From Chryseobacterium gleum (GTDB taxonomy: Bacteria; Bacteroidota; Bacteroidia; Flavobacteriales_D; Crocinitomicaceae): DNA of 45,670 nucleotides. The DNA lies in contig CAMDMY010000012.1 of assembly GCA_945902775.1 (NCBI GenBank), positions 1 through 45,670 on the forward strand, read 5' to 3'. Under the pieces are notes generated by a model. It was not told the DNA's origin and made no database searches. It worked only from the letters and a program-made list of their open reading frames with translations. Positions within the stretch are counted from its first letter, which is position 1, and each line of letters opens with the position of its first letter. Positions 33,474 to 43,295 of the stretch are shown here, in pieces. Position numbers and translations under genes: made by a program.

Positions 33474-35435
33474 TTAATCATTAATTTGAAATAATTGTTC
33501 AGTCGATTTTTCCCAACTTTCCATTTCATTGTCTAATAATTTTTTAATACTGTCATAATCAGATAGAAACTTTGCAGATTGAATTTCGTCTGAATAATCT
33601 AAATTCGAAATTTTTTGATCTAAGTCTTTAAGTTGTTCTTCATATTTAGCAATATTTTCTTCCGCTTTTTTAACTTGATTAGATAATTGATTTTTTTTTC
33701 TTTTTAATTCTTTTTGTTCATCAAAAGACAATACTTTTTCAATCTTATCATCAATTACATTTTTTGGTGTCTCAATTTTATCAATTGTATTCTTTTGTTT
33801 AGCTTCTATCTGCATTTGATTATTTGACAAATCCATTTTACGCTGTAAAAACTCTTGAACACCGAAATGATGAATTTTAAGACCTTGATCTTCAATGTCC
33901 CAAATCCTATTTGTTAATCCATTTAGAAACTCACGATCATGAGAAACAACAATAAAAGTACCTTCATAATTTATCAAAGCTGACTTTAATACCTCTTTGC
34001 TTATAATATCTAAATGATTGGTGGGTTCATCTAAAATTAAAAAATTAGAAGGACTTAATAATAATAAACACAATGCTAGTCTTGTTCGTTCTCCTCCTGA
34101 AAGTACAGCCACTTTTTTATCTACATCTTCACCAGTAAATAAAAAGGCACCTAAAATACTCCTCAAATCTTTTCGTATATCTCCAACTGCTACATCATCT
34201 ACAGTTTCATATATGGTTTTTGAAATATCTAACGCTTCAGCTTGATCTTGAGCAAAATAGGTTATTTGAACGTTGTGACCATAATTTACAGTACCGTCAC
34301 CTTCAACTTTATTCATAACCCTTTTAATAAGAGTAGATTTACCAACCCCATTAGCACCTAAAAGTGCAATTTTTTCACCTCTACCAACTGTTAAATTAAT
34401 TTCTTTAAATAATGTTCTATCACCGTATGTTTTTCCCATATTATGCATCTCCAAGACCCATTTACCAGGTTGAAGACTTAATGGAAATGAAATTTTCATT
34501 CCTGAATTTTTATCATTGTCAACTTCTATAATTTCAGTTTTATCGAGTTTCTTAATCAATGACTGAGCAAAAGAAGCTTTATTTTTTTTAGCACGGAATT
34601 TATCAATTAATTCTTTTGTATGCTTTATATCTTTTTCTTGTTGTTTTTTTGCATCTATCATCCTCTCAGATTCTTCAGCTCTAGCTATCTTATATTTTGA
34701 ATATCCAAAAGGAAAATCTAATAGTTTACCATTTGAAATCTCTAAAGTTCGTTTAGTAACATTATCTAAAAATAATCGATCGTGTGAAATCACTATGACT
34801 GCACCTTCAAATTTTTGTAAATAATTTTCAAGCCAACTAATCGATATTATATCCAAATGATTTGTTGGCTCATCAAGAAGTATAATATCAGGTTGATTTA
34901 CTAAAATTCTAGATAGTTCAGCTCTCATCTTCCAACCACCTGAAAATTCAGACAATTTTTTATCGAAATCAGTTTCTGTAAATCCTAAACCTTTTAAAGT
35001 AGAAGCAATTTTTTCTTCCCATAAAAATCCCTCATGTAAATTAAATTCATGATTTAAATCACTTAACTCATTCAATAATTCCATGTAACTATCTGATTCA
35101 TAATCAGTTCTTACAACTAAATCAGAATTTATTTCATCCAAACGTTTTTTAATAGTAGTTAAAAAAACATTTGATTGATTTAAAAATTCAAAAACAGATA
35201 ATTGAGTGTCAATTTTTATATCTTGGGTTAAATAACCAATTGATAAATCTTTTGGTCTATGAATTTTACCTTCTGAAGGTTGATCCTTCCCCGAAATTAA
35301 TTTTAATAATGTAGATTTACCAGCACCATTTTTACCTGCCAAACCTATTTTATCTCCTTTATTGATTTGTACAGTAATATTTTGAAATAAGTAACCTTGA
35401 GGAAGGTGAACTCCTAATTGTTCTAAATTAATCAT
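33474..35435 (-). CDS. ABC-F family ATPase
   Basis: A 653-residue protein with two ABC nucleotide-binding domains and no membrane domain. Walker A motifs are GKNGAGKST (34-42) and GANGVGKST; signature motifs are LSEFSGGWKMR and VLSGGERTRL; both Walker B blocks read LDEPTNHLD. A coiled-coil C-terminal extension (about 545-650) follows. ABC-F proteins bind the ribosomal E site and release stalled ribosomes or, in some cases, antibiotics. The length and C-terminal coiled coil resemble Uup or YheS-type proteins rather than EttA. Which one cannot be fixed here. It lies downstream of the gldKLMN terminator. Confidence 0.9.
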   Translation of the reverse strand: MINLEQLGVHLPQGYLFQNITVQINKGDKIGLAGKNGAGKSTLLKLISGKDQPSEGKIHRPKDLSIGYLTQDIKIDTQLSVFEFLNQSNVFLTTIKKRLDEINSDLVVRTDYESDSYMELLNELSDLNHEFNLHEGFLWEEKIASTLKGLGFTETDFDKKLSEFSGGWKMRAELSRILVNQPDIILLDEPTNHLDIISISWLENYLQKFEGAVIVISHDRLFLDNVTKRTLEISNGKLLDFPFGYSKYKIARAEESERMIDAKKQQEKDIKHTKELIDKFRAKKNKASFAQSLIKKLDKTEIIEVDNDKNSGMKISFPLSLQPGKWVLEMHNMGKTYGDRTLFKEINLTVGRGEKIALLGANGVGKSTLIKRVMNKVEGDGTVNYGHNVQITYFAQDQAEALDISKTIYETVDDVAVGDIRKDLRSILGAFLFTGEDVDKKVAVLSGGERTRLALCLLLLSPSNFLILDEPTNHLDIISKEVLKSALINYEGTFIVVSHDREFLNGLTNRIWDIEDQGLKIHHFGVQEFLQRKMDLSNNQMQIEAKQKNTIDKIETPKNVIDDKIEKVLSFDEQKELKRKKNQLSNQVKKAEENIAKYEEQLKDLDQKISNLDYSDEIQSAKFLSDYDSIKKLLDNEMESWEKSTEQLFQIND

Positions 35436-35507
35436 ATTGTAAAGTTATTAATTAATCACCTTAATAAAGGTATTTAAAGAATTGATTTGAAAAAAATCAC
35501 TTTCTAA

Positions 35508-35539
35508 ATAAAAAAACCTCGGCATATGTACCGAGGTTT
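35508..35539 (-). terminator. Terminator of the gldKLMN operon
   Basis: A 9-bp stem, 35514-35522 with 35531-35539 (AAACCTCGG/CCGAGGTTT), with an 8-nt loop, followed on the minus strand by seven T interrupted once by A. It is 25 nt after the gldN stop codon. Confidence 0.88.
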
Positions 35540-35564
35540 AAATATATTTATTTTAAACTAAGAA

Positions 35565-36566
35565 TTAAAAACTCCAAACATCATGTTCAATTGTTCTTAT
35601 TTCTTCTTTCACTTTTTCAGCTTCAAATAATGCATCTACACCTGATTTATACGTCTCAAATTTTCTGTCATATACATTACTTTCTTTATAGATGACACAA
35701 GTAAATCTTCGTTTCCAGAACAAATCATCAAAACTCATCCATTGAGCATCATTTTGATCATTATAAACAAAATAATTATTTAAAACGAATCTACAATGAG
35801 GGAAATATAACCAAAATAATTCTTTCATCCCTGTAATTTGTTTATCTGCGTCTCTTGCATAAACAACTGGTGCAATAGCTATAATACGTACATCTAAAAC
35901 TGATCTTTCTTTATCAAAGAACCAATCTTCTTTCAATCTATACTGAATAATATCAGAAGAAACGAACCAAGAAGTATCTCTAGGTGGATAAATATTTTGA
36001 ATAGTACCATCTGCTAAAGTAATTGTACTATCCTCTCCAAATTGATTTGATAAAGGTGTAGTAGATTCAGCACCTAATGAACCCATAAAACCGAAAATTT
36101 CTTTTCTATATGCACTATCAGTATAATAGTTCATTCCTGGTTGAGGATCAATAGGATATTTTAACTGATCTCCATCCGTTATATCAAATTGAAATGGATT
36201 ATAAGGAGAAAAAACTCTTAAATCACCATTTAAAATGTGCGTTTTTAAAATCGTCCACAAACTCCATCTAGATGAGTTCTTTACCCAATGATTAGATGCG
36301 TCATACTCATCAAATGGAAAGTATAAGGGATGATTCATTTTCTCACGAAGATCAACAGATTCCCATACACGGCGACTCCAAATAACATCTGCTTCCCTAA
36401 CAAATTCATAGGGAATCATACGTTTAGTAGGGATATGTTCTTGAATGAAAACCCCATCAACGATTCCGTCAGCAGGAACGTTTACTGGTCCACCATTTAT
36501 TTCTGGTTGAGCAATACTAGTCCCAGCGAATAAAAATAAAGCTGTACTAAAAAATAGACTTTTCAT
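35565..36566 (-). CDS. gldN: Type IX secretion/gliding protein GldN
   Basis: A 333-residue exported protein with a signal peptide (MKSLFFSTALFLFAGTSIAQ), matching GldN/PorN by sequence (READVIWSRRVWESVDLREKMNHP, LWTILKTHILNGDL, DPQPGMNYYTD, IAPVVYARD) and by being last in gldK-L-M-N. In the type IX system it forms, with the lipoprotein GldK, the periplasmic ring under the outer membrane. It follows gldM by 11 nt and is closed by a terminator. Confidence 0.95.
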   Translation of the reverse strand: MKSLFFSTALFLFAGTSIAQPEINGGPVNVPADGIVDGVFIQEHIPTKRMIPYEFVREADVIWSRRVWESVDLREKMNHPLYFPFDEYDASNHWVKNSSRWSLWTILKTHILNGDLRVFSPYNPFQFDITDGDQLKYPIDPQPGMNYYTDSAYRKEIFGFMGSLGAESTTPLSNQFGEDSTITLADGTIQNIYPPRDTSWFVSSDIIQYRLKEDWFFDKERSVLDVRIIAIAPVVYARDADKQITGMKELFWLYFPHCRFVLNNYFVYNDQNDAQWMSFDDLFWKRRFTCVIYKESNVYDRKFETYKSGVDALFEAEKVKEEIRTIEHDVWSF

Positions 36567-36577
36567 AATTCAAAATA

Positions 36578-38332
36578 TTACTGAACATTAATAATAGATG
36601 CCATATTACCGGCGTATCCCATCCCTTTGTATTTAGCAGAAATACTTACTTTTGATCCAGGTTTAGCTTGTTTAATCAAACCCATTGCCTCTGGAGTTAA
36701 TCCAGGTCCTGTACCAGAAGCAGATTTTGGTGCCCCTGCAACTGAAATCTCCCAAGATGCTACTGCGAAATCAGCAGATAACGGAATTTCTGGCGGATAT
36801 TTAGCAAATAATTTAGTCATACCAGCAATTGCAGATTTACCAACAGATGAACCAGTTGAAATTGTTCCTAAGAAAACCTGAGGTGCTGGCAAATTCGAAA
36901 CTCTAAAAGGGAATTTACCTAGAGTAACTGTTTTGTTTGTAATAGAGTTTTTACCAGCAACTGTAACTTCACAAGTTCTACCAGCGCCGGGGCTACCAAT
37001 ATAACCTGTAGCAGTTTTTGTTAACGTAACGCCACTACCAGTTAAAACAGTTTGATCATAACCTGAAGCAACACCTTGTACAACATTTTTATATCCTCTA
37101 TACATTACGTTCATTTCTGGTAATGAAACAGTTCCTTGAGGTTTCATAATCTTAATAGTATGCGTCCATTTTTCAGTTTTTGTTTCACCTGATTTTTTCT
37201 TAACTGCAACAGTTCCATTTAATACCATTTCAGCTCCACCGCTAACTTTAACTTTAAGAACACCTTTACCATCAGCTACTGATATTGAACCAGGGCCCGT
37301 AACCATTGGCTGATTATCAGAGTCAAATGCAGCCATCATAACATTTATTTCTACTTCATCCCCTGAATTAGCAATACCAGGACCAAAAGCCAAAGGCATT
37401 ATTTTGTTGAAACTATATTCACCAGTAGATACTCTACTTTTAATATGTGCAATTGCAGAAGCTCTAGCAGCTAAAATTTCTTGTTCTAAAGCCGTTAACG
37501 AAGCAATAGCAGCAACAATTGGCGCATGATCGAAAGTTCTAGCAATCCAATGTAAATGCTTCTCTTCTTCCATGTCTGCATATTCATTTTTTGATAAAGA
37601 CATATAAATTTGTTTTATAACTTCTCTATCATCTTGAGCATTGTAAGATTTATTTGCATCCATCATTTTATCCACTTGTTTTTCTAATTCTATATTAGTT
37701 TCAAATGTGTTAATCGCTTTTGATTTAAATTTAAAAACCTTTGCTCCAGGAGCGGCATAAGTACCAACTAAATCACAAATGTCAAGCCTATACTTACAAT
37801 AATTTTCAAATAAGGCTTTACCTGAACCTGTAACAGGTTCTAAATTTTCACCAATAATAGTATGCATTGGTATATCATACTGATCTTTAGCTTGAATTGC
37901 CATCAAATTGATTAGAGCAGGTCTTAAAGGTGCATTTTTCTTATCATATGCAACCCATATAACCTTTTCATGATCATCTGGTTTAGCAGACGCTACATCT
38001 TCACCACACAACCCTAATAATTCAACTTTTAAATTATCTATTTCTTCAATTCTTTCACCTGCAATTTTGTTTATTTTTTGAATAATCGTAAGATAATATT
38101 TAACTTTTTCAACTTTCGTAGGATTCGTTTTATCTTGTAATTCTTCTTTCAAATCTTTCTCAGCAGAATCTCCTCGATCCATTTGTGTTACTGACCCAAT
38201 TTGGATATTTTTTTCAATTGCTACGAATGCATCTAATACTGCTTTTGATACGTTCATCGCCAAAAGAGCCAAAAGTACTAAATACATCAGACCGATCATC
38301 TTCTGCCTTGGGGTTTCTTTTCCTCCACTCAT
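36578..38332 (-). CDS. gldM: Type IX secretion/gliding motor protein GldM
   Basis: A 584-residue protein with the GldM start (MSGGKETPRQKMIGLMYLVL), one membrane helix (about 12-34) and a long periplasmic part made of a helical region (about 40-310) and beta-sandwich domains (about 315-584), as in known GldM/PorM structures. It spans the periplasm as a dimer, and with GldL forms the proton-driven motor that powers secretion and gliding, touching GldK/GldN at the top. It lies 75 nt after gldL and 11 nt before gldN. Confidence 0.96.
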   Translation of the reverse strand: MSGGKETPRQKMIGLMYLVLLALLAMNVSKAVLDAFVAIEKNIQIGSVTQMDRGDSAEKDLKEELQDKTNPTKVEKVKYYLTIIQKINKIAGERIEEIDNLKVELLGLCGEDVASAKPDDHEKVIWVAYDKKNAPLRPALINLMAIQAKDQYDIPMHTIIGENLEPVTGSGKALFENYCKYRLDICDLVGTYAAPGAKVFKFKSKAINTFETNIELEKQVDKMMDANKSYNAQDDREVIKQIYMSLSKNEYADMEEEKHLHWIARTFDHAPIVAAIASLTALEQEILAARASAIAHIKSRVSTGEYSFNKIMPLAFGPGIANSGDEVEINVMMAAFDSDNQPMVTGPGSISVADGKGVLKVKVSGGAEMVLNGTVAVKKKSGETKTEKWTHTIKIMKPQGTVSLPEMNVMYRGYKNVVQGVASGYDQTVLTGSGVTLTKTATGYIGSPGAGRTCEVTVAGKNSITNKTVTLGKFPFRVSNLPAPQVFLGTISTGSSVGKSAIAGMTKLFAKYPPEIPLSADFAVASWEISVAGAPKSASGTGPGLTPEAMGLIKQAKPGSKVSISAKYKGMGYAGNMASIINVQ

Positions 38333-38407
38333 GTCTTTATTTTCTTTTTATTTGGTTATTAAATTAATTGTTTCAATCACCGAAGTAATTATTTCGATTA
38401 ATCAATA

Positions 38408-39253
38408 TTAACCTTTATTAATTGACATAGCTTTCAACATATTACCATAAACTGTATTTAAATCAGTTAGGTTAGCTGATAACATTGCCATATTTTCTTT
38501 ATAACGTTTAGTGTCTTCAGTAGAGTCAGCAAGATTTTGCATCATTTCAGTAACTTGAGACTGGAATTTTTCAGTTGTCTCTAAATGAGCTGAAGATCCT
38601 TTCAATTGTAATTCATAAACATTGTTCAATGCCGCCAAGTTTTTAGATACTTTTTGCATTTGCTCACCAAATGATTCTCCTTCAGCAGTTGCAGATGTCA
38701 TTCCCGATATAGATACCGAAGCTCTTTCATAAGCCTCAGATAGGTTTGAAACTTTATCAGATGCAGCTTGTAAACTAGTTACATAAGAATCTGTTGCAGC
38801 TGCAGCAGATGAGACACCTTGCAATTGTGCAGCGTTTTCTCCTAATGCTCTCATACCATCACCTAATCGTTCTAATAAAGCAGAATCGATATTTGCTTGA
38901 CTTAACATTTCATCTAAATGTTCTGTAACACCAGAACCGTTGGCTGCATTTCTTGAAGCTCTAGAACTAACTGTCGTTTCTGCATCATGATCTAAATCAT
39001 CAGAATGACCTAAGGCTAATTCAGGATAAGCAAGTTCCCAATTCGGATCTTCGTGTAATGGTTCGAAAGCAGATAAGATAAAAATACATGCCTCAATTCC
39101 TAATCCTCCAATCAACATTACTGTTGCTCCTGGCCAGTGTTGAATTTTAAACATCGCTCCAACAATTACTACTGCTCCCCCCCATCCGTAGACGAACTTC
39201 ATAACTGTTTTAAACTTTTTACTTTCGAATATACTACCGCCTCCTGAACTCAT
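38408..39253 (-). CDS. gldL: Type IX secretion/gliding motor protein GldL
   Basis: A 281-residue cytoplasmic-membrane protein with two helices (about 18-36 and 43-63) containing FVYGWGGAVVIVGAMFKIQHWPG-type family sequence in shorter blocks (YGWGGAVVIVGAMFKIQHWP). The conserved glutamate in the second helix, proposed as the proton carrier, is E54 (GLGIEACIF). The long C-terminal cytoplasmic part is Ala/Ser-rich and predicted helical. It is somewhat longer than Flavobacterium GldL. Transcribed between gldK (49-nt gap) and gldM (75-nt gap). Confidence 0.96.
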   Translation of the reverse strand: MSSGGGSIFESKKFKTVMKFVYGWGGAVVIVGAMFKIQHWPGATVMLIGGLGIEACIFILSAFEPLHEDPNWELAYPELALGHSDDLDHDAETTVSSRASRNAANGSGVTEHLDEMLSQANIDSALLERLGDGMRALGENAAQLQGVSSAAAATDSYVTSLQAASDKVSNLSEAYERASVSISGMTSATAEGESFGEQMQKVSKNLAALNNVYELQLKGSSAHLETTEKFQSQVTEMMQNLADSTEDTKRYKENMAMLSANLTDLNTVYGNMLKAMSINKG

Positions 39254-39302
39254 AACTTTTAGTTTTTTTGTTAGTGTTTTACTTTGTTTTTTATTTAGCT
39301 TC

Positions 39303-40880
39303 TTATCTTAATTGAATATCACTTTGAATTTCTTCTCCACCCTCTTTTGTGAAGTCACGACCTCCACGTCCAAGATGAGTCATGACATCTCTATATCCAA
39401 TATAAGATTTAGCACTGTCTTGATATTCAAATGTTCTTGTTGAGTTTTGTAAATAATAACCTATATCTTTCCAAGAACCTCCACGCAATACTTTTCTTTT
39501 CATTGATGGTGGATCCCAGTCCATTGCATTATATCTGTAATCTGTATTTAAATCATGAGAAAATTCATTCATTGATTCATCATACGCAGTTTCACACCAC
39601 TCAGCAACGTTTCCTGACATACAATACAATCCCCATCCATTTGGATTATAAGAGAACACTTTAACAGTATGGAAACCTCCATCTTCAAAATATCTACCTC
39701 TCATAGGTTTAAAGTTTCCTAAGAAACATCCTGCTTCATTTCTGATGTAAGGACCTCCCCAAGGATATGGTGATAATGCTAAATCTCCACGAGAAGCTCT
39801 CTCCCACTCTGCTTCAGATGGTAATCTGAAATCATTAACGAAGATATCACCCATTGAAATCAACCAAGAATTTAACAATTGAGTTCTCCAAATACTAAAT
39901 GCTTTTGCTTGAAACCAAGTTACTCCAACTACAGGGTAGTTATCATATGATGGGTGCCAAAAATACATTTGAGTCATTGGATCATGAAATGAGTAAGTAA
40001 AGTCACGTATCCAACATAAAGTATCAGGATAAACATTTATCACCTCGTCAATAATGAAACGTTGTCTATTTTCATGTCCACGAATTGCATTGTTTTGACC
40101 TTTTTTATTGAAATGACCTAAATCTAAATCTTGACCTTGAGGATCTTTAGTAAATGGATGTGGAGGAGTTTCTAATGTACGGTGCTCAGCAACAATTTTC
40201 TCTCCTTGGTTATCAAATCCATCAGGAGTGATATTGATACGACCTCTTTTAGAAGCTTCGATCATATCTACCCAATAGTATTTATACATTAATTTACGAG
40301 TATCAATTTCTTTTCTTCTGAAAAATCTTTCAGGTTGTGGGTAGTACATATCAGCTAATAAAGGAACCAAAGCTGGATCTTCATAATTAATAGGTCTATC
40401 CCAATTCAGATTAAATAAACTTCTACCCAAAGTTCTATCAGAAGGATCATATTCAGTGTATTCTAAAGTCCCCTCATCAAAATATAAATCCTGATAATTA
40501 ATCCATTCTTTAGCTAACTCATCTGTCCATTCTTCATTTTTGTAGCCTGAAGTTCTACTTGCTTCATTCAAATAAATTTTATCACGAGCAATTGAATCAC
40601 GAACCCAATTCACAAATTGACGGTATTCGTTATTAGAAATTTCAGTTTGATCCATATAAAACGCTTGAACAGAAACTGTTTTAGAACGTGTTTGATGAAG
40701 GAATGGAACATCTTGATCATTCTCACCCATGTTGAATCCACCTGAAGGAACATAAATCATCCCCAATGGAATTTCAGGATAATACATAGGTCTTACTAAT
40801 ACTCCAGTAAGATGACCCGTTCTTGAACTACAAGAAGCAAGGACTACACCTATTAAACCGATTAACAATAGTTTTTTCAT
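39303..40880 (-). CDS. gldK: Type IX secretion/gliding lipoprotein GldK
   Basis: A 525-residue lipoprotein with lipobox VLASC (C17) and a formylglycine-generating-enzyme-like (FGE-sulfatase) fold typical of GldK/PorK: MIYVPSGGFNMG, FYMDQTEISNNEYRQFVNW, FRLPSEAEWERASRG, MSGNVAEWCE and VLRGGSWKD. It is anchored in the inner leaflet of the outer membrane and forms the ring with GldN. The fold is used structurally; formylglycine-enzyme activity is not expected. First of gldK-L-M-N, 116 nt downstream of the porP/sprF-like gene. Confidence 0.96.
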   Translation of the reverse strand: MKKLLLIGLIGVVLASCSSRTGHLTGVLVRPMYYPEIPLGMIYVPSGGFNMGENDQDVPFLHQTRSKTVSVQAFYMDQTEISNNEYRQFVNWVRDSIARDKIYLNEASRTSGYKNEEWTDELAKEWINYQDLYFDEGTLEYTEYDPSDRTLGRSLFNLNWDRPINYEDPALVPLLADMYYPQPERFFRRKEIDTRKLMYKYYWVDMIEASKRGRINITPDGFDNQGEKIVAEHRTLETPPHPFTKDPQGQDLDLGHFNKKGQNNAIRGHENRQRFIIDEVINVYPDTLCWIRDFTYSFHDPMTQMYFWHPSYDNYPVVGVTWFQAKAFSIWRTQLLNSWLISMGDIFVNDFRLPSEAEWERASRGDLALSPYPWGGPYIRNEAGCFLGNFKPMRGRYFEDGGFHTVKVFSYNPNGWGLYCMSGNVAEWCETAYDESMNEFSHDLNTDYRYNAMDWDPPSMKRKVLRGGSWKDIGYYLQNSTRTFEYQDSAKSYIGYRDVMTHLGRGGRDFTKEGGEEIQSDIQLR

Positions 40881-40996
40881 ATCTATCTTTTTTATTATCT
40901 TTTTTCCCGAATACTCAAATCTTCAATAAAAAGAGTCTAGTTTCTTGTATAACGGAATGTTTACTTAAATGGTTACAATTTTTGTTAATTTTTATT

Positions 40997-41941
40997 TTAA
41001 AGCCATCTTGGATTTCTAGTAACTGTAAGTGGTGGTACTGGTAAAAAGTAACAATACTTAATTAACACCTCATGTGAACCTCTAGATGCACCTGATAATT
41101 TACTTAATGTTAAGTCATAAGAATAACCAATTGTTAAATTAGTATATGGATTCATCCCTAACATAACTGCAATACAATCAGATGTTCTATACGTAATTCC
41201 TCCATATGCTTTATAAGGAGTTAACATATATCTCGCATTAAAATCAAAAGATTGTTGGTTTTTCAAATCTGATCTTAGTAAAATTTGAGCATCAATATAG
41301 CCCGGACCAATAGGATTTGTCTTATATCCCCCCATCAAATAGCCATGCCTAGATACATTATATGATCCTGTAGCCTCTCCCTGCTTAATACTAGCCGCAT
41401 TTAAATGAGTAGAAGATAAACCAACATAAAATCCATTGGCAGATTTAAAATACAACCCAAAATTCAAATCTAATCCAGCAGAATTAAAACCGATAGGTAA
41501 AGATTTATCAGCTAATCCAGCAGAACTTTGATCTGGAGTTATCCATGAGGGCTTCATTCCAAAACTTTCCATACCAATACCTATTCCAATACCTAAGATG
41601 TGACTACCTATTTCTAAAGGATATGAATAATTTAAAAGGACATTGTTTTGTCTACTATATCCAATTGCATCATGATAAAAATTTATCCCAACTCCTCCAG
41701 GGAAAAAACGGTTAATATTTCCTTCTAAATTTAAAATAGAAGTATTAGGAGCTCCTGGTATACCTCCCCATTGATTTCTGTAAATAGCGGTTGCTGAAAA
41801 ACCTTCATCAATTCCTGTTGAACCGGGATTGAAAGACATTTTATTGAATATAAAATGAGTAAGAAGTGGATCTTGTTGTGCATGCACAGAACCAACAAAA
41901 ACTAAAAGTAAAGACAATAAAAAAACTATCTGTTTAATCAT
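40997..41941 (-). CDS. PorP/SprF-family type IX secretion outer-membrane protein
   Basis: A 314-residue exported protein with a signal peptide (about 1-21, ending VHAQ) and the PorP/SprF start (QQDPLLTHFIFNKMSFNPGS), followed by a 14-strand-like pattern with aromatic-rich ends. In known systems PorP/SprF proteins sit in the outer membrane and, with PorE, link the complex to the cell wall or anchor surface adhesins such as SprB. Many paralogues exist; this one is the usual companion of gldK, located directly upstream of it on the same strand. Confidence 0.9.
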   Translation of the reverse strand: MIKQIVFLLSLLLVFVGSVHAQQDPLLTHFIFNKMSFNPGSTGIDEGFSATAIYRNQWGGIPGAPNTSILNLEGNINRFFPGGVGINFYHDAIGYSRQNNVLLNYSYPLEIGSHILGIGIGIGMESFGMKPSWITPDQSSAGLADKSLPIGFNSAGLDLNFGLYFKSANGFYVGLSSTHLNAASIKQGEATGSYNVSRHGYLMGGYKTNPIGPGYIDAQILLRSDLKNQQSFDFNARYMLTPYKAYGGITYRTSDCIAVMLGMNPYTNLTIGYSYDLTLSKLSGASRGSHEVLIKYCYFLPVPPLTVTRNPRWL

Positions 41942-42049
41942 ATTTAGCCATTTAACACCCTCTCTCTAAATTAAAGAAAAGCAGAATTGGGGACTAAAAT
42001 AGTTAATTTTATTTACATATCTTTAATTTAATGAAAAAAATCTATTTTT

Positions 42050-43207
42050 CTATCCTAGTTTTTGGTATGTTTTCCACCAAAGGTCCGGGATTTCATTTTT
42101 CATCGCTTTTTCATAATCATTCTTGTCACAAGGGACTAAGTGATGTCTTTCATATTTCATATGCTCTTGAGGAGGGTATGGTACTTCCATCCACCATCTT
42201 TCAGATTTATCGCTTTTGTAAAAAATAATTTCATCTTTAAAATCATCTAAGTTTACAGAAAACTTAAAGTAATCTTTTTTACTTCCTATTGGGAAATCTC
42301 CTTTTCGTTGACTTACACCATCAATAAAATACCAAATAATTTGAGCTACAAGATGATCTGTAGAATGTAAATTGCCTTCTGGAAATAAATTAAAAATTCC
42401 AAAAGATGTCAATTTATCGCTTATCCCAGCATATTTTGAAATCTGACATATTTGTTCAGAATAAAAACCGTTTGGTGAATCGTAGAATTTACCTCTGAAA
42501 TCCGAACTTTTTATGCTCTGTAAATCTAAGCTTAGTATATCCGCATTTCTTAGATGTGGCTCTGCTTTTTTAAAATCTGAATTGAACTCACCTAATCTAC
42601 AAATGTCAAAATATAATTTATCAAATAAATCAATTTCATTTTTATTTACTAAGGGCGCCTGACATCCTATATTAGAATTGTTAAACAAATAGCATGGTCG
42701 GTGGGTAAGTAATTGGCTAAGATAACCATCTTTATGAATCGCTTCATCAGGATTACCTAAATCCAACTTATTATCAACAGAACAAATATTAATCATTTGT
42801 TCTAATTTTTCATATCCTTTATAAAGAGAATAAGTTAAGTCTTGTGTCCCACCAATTACTAAAGGGATAATCTTATTTTTAACTAATTCAGCAACAACTT
42901 GAGAAACAGCAAAATAAGTATCTTCTATTTCATTTCCTGGTAAAATAGTCCCTAAATCATATAATTTTAAATCCCACCCAGAACCCAAGAATAAATTATA
43001 AAAATAATGCCTAAAATTATCATTTGATTTACCTTGAAATTGAGCTTCTCCATTTCTAAACTCAGGAACGTAAATTAAGGCAATTCCGTTTGAATTTAAT
43101 TCAGGAAAATTGTTTTCAGTATATTGAATGATTGAACTTCCAATTGTCCCTTCATTAAATTCAATTTCTGATGATAATGGTGAGAAATATATCGATACGT
43201 CTTTCAT
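42050..43207 (-). CDS. Ureohydrolase-fold protein with degenerate metal site (annotated elsewhere as formimidoylglutamase-like)
   Basis: A 385-residue protein of the arginase/formimidoylglutamase fold. The family's metal motifs are in place but changed: GG-D-H-S reads GGTQD (119-123), SFDAHxD reads SVDNKLD (143-149), and SxDxD reads SLDLQ (226-230). Thus three of the six usual manganese ligands (two His, one Asp) are replaced by Q122, K147 and Q230, while D145, D149 and D228 remain. Ordinary catalysis is therefore doubtful. It lies 108 nt upstream of porP/sprF and gldKLMN on the same strand, and similar genes often sit there in Flavobacteriia (from memory), hinting at a link to type IX secretion. 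A near-consensus promoter precedes it. Confidence 0.8.
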   Translation of the reverse strand: MKDVSIYFSPLSSEIEFNEGTIGSSIIQYTENNFPELNSNGIALIYVPEFRNGEAQFQGKSNDNFRHYFYNLFLGSGWDLKLYDLGTILPGNEIEDTYFAVSQVVAELVKNKIIPLVIGGTQDLTYSLYKGYEKLEQMINICSVDNKLDLGNPDEAIHKDGYLSQLLTHRPCYLFNNSNIGCQAPLVNKNEIDLFDKLYFDICRLGEFNSDFKKAEPHLRNADILSLDLQSIKSSDFRGKFYDSPNGFYSEQICQISKYAGISDKLTSFGIFNLFPEGNLHSTDHLVAQIIWYFIDGVSQRKGDFPIGSKKDYFKFSVNLDDFKDEIIFYKSDKSERWWMEVPYPPQEHMKYERHHLVPCDKNDYEKAMKNEIPDLWWKTYQKLG

Positions 43208-43220
43208 TTTAACTTTTTAT

Positions 43221-43249
43221 CAAAGTTAATTTTAAAACAAACACTTCAA
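43221..43249 (-). promoter_or_regulatory. Promoter for the ureohydrolase-fold gene, possibly reading into porP-gldKLMN
   Basis: On the minus strand: TTG (43247-43249), 18 nt, then TAACTTTG (43221-43228), a near match to TTG-N19-TAnnTTTG. It lies 13 nt upstream of the ATG at 43207. I find no terminator between this gene and porP, and no TAnnTTTG box in 41942-42049 or 40881-40996. Confidence 0.6.
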
Positions 43250-43295
43250 AATTTAATTAAATAAAAGAATTAAGAGTGAAAAGTTGAAAACTCAA

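Noticed and set aside
42031-42228. Plus-strand 65-residue frame starting MKKIYFSILVFGMFS, which looks like a signal peptide.
   Set aside because: Almost all of it lies antisense to the well-supported C-terminus of the ureohydrolase-fold gene; after the first 15 residues it has no sensible protein character.
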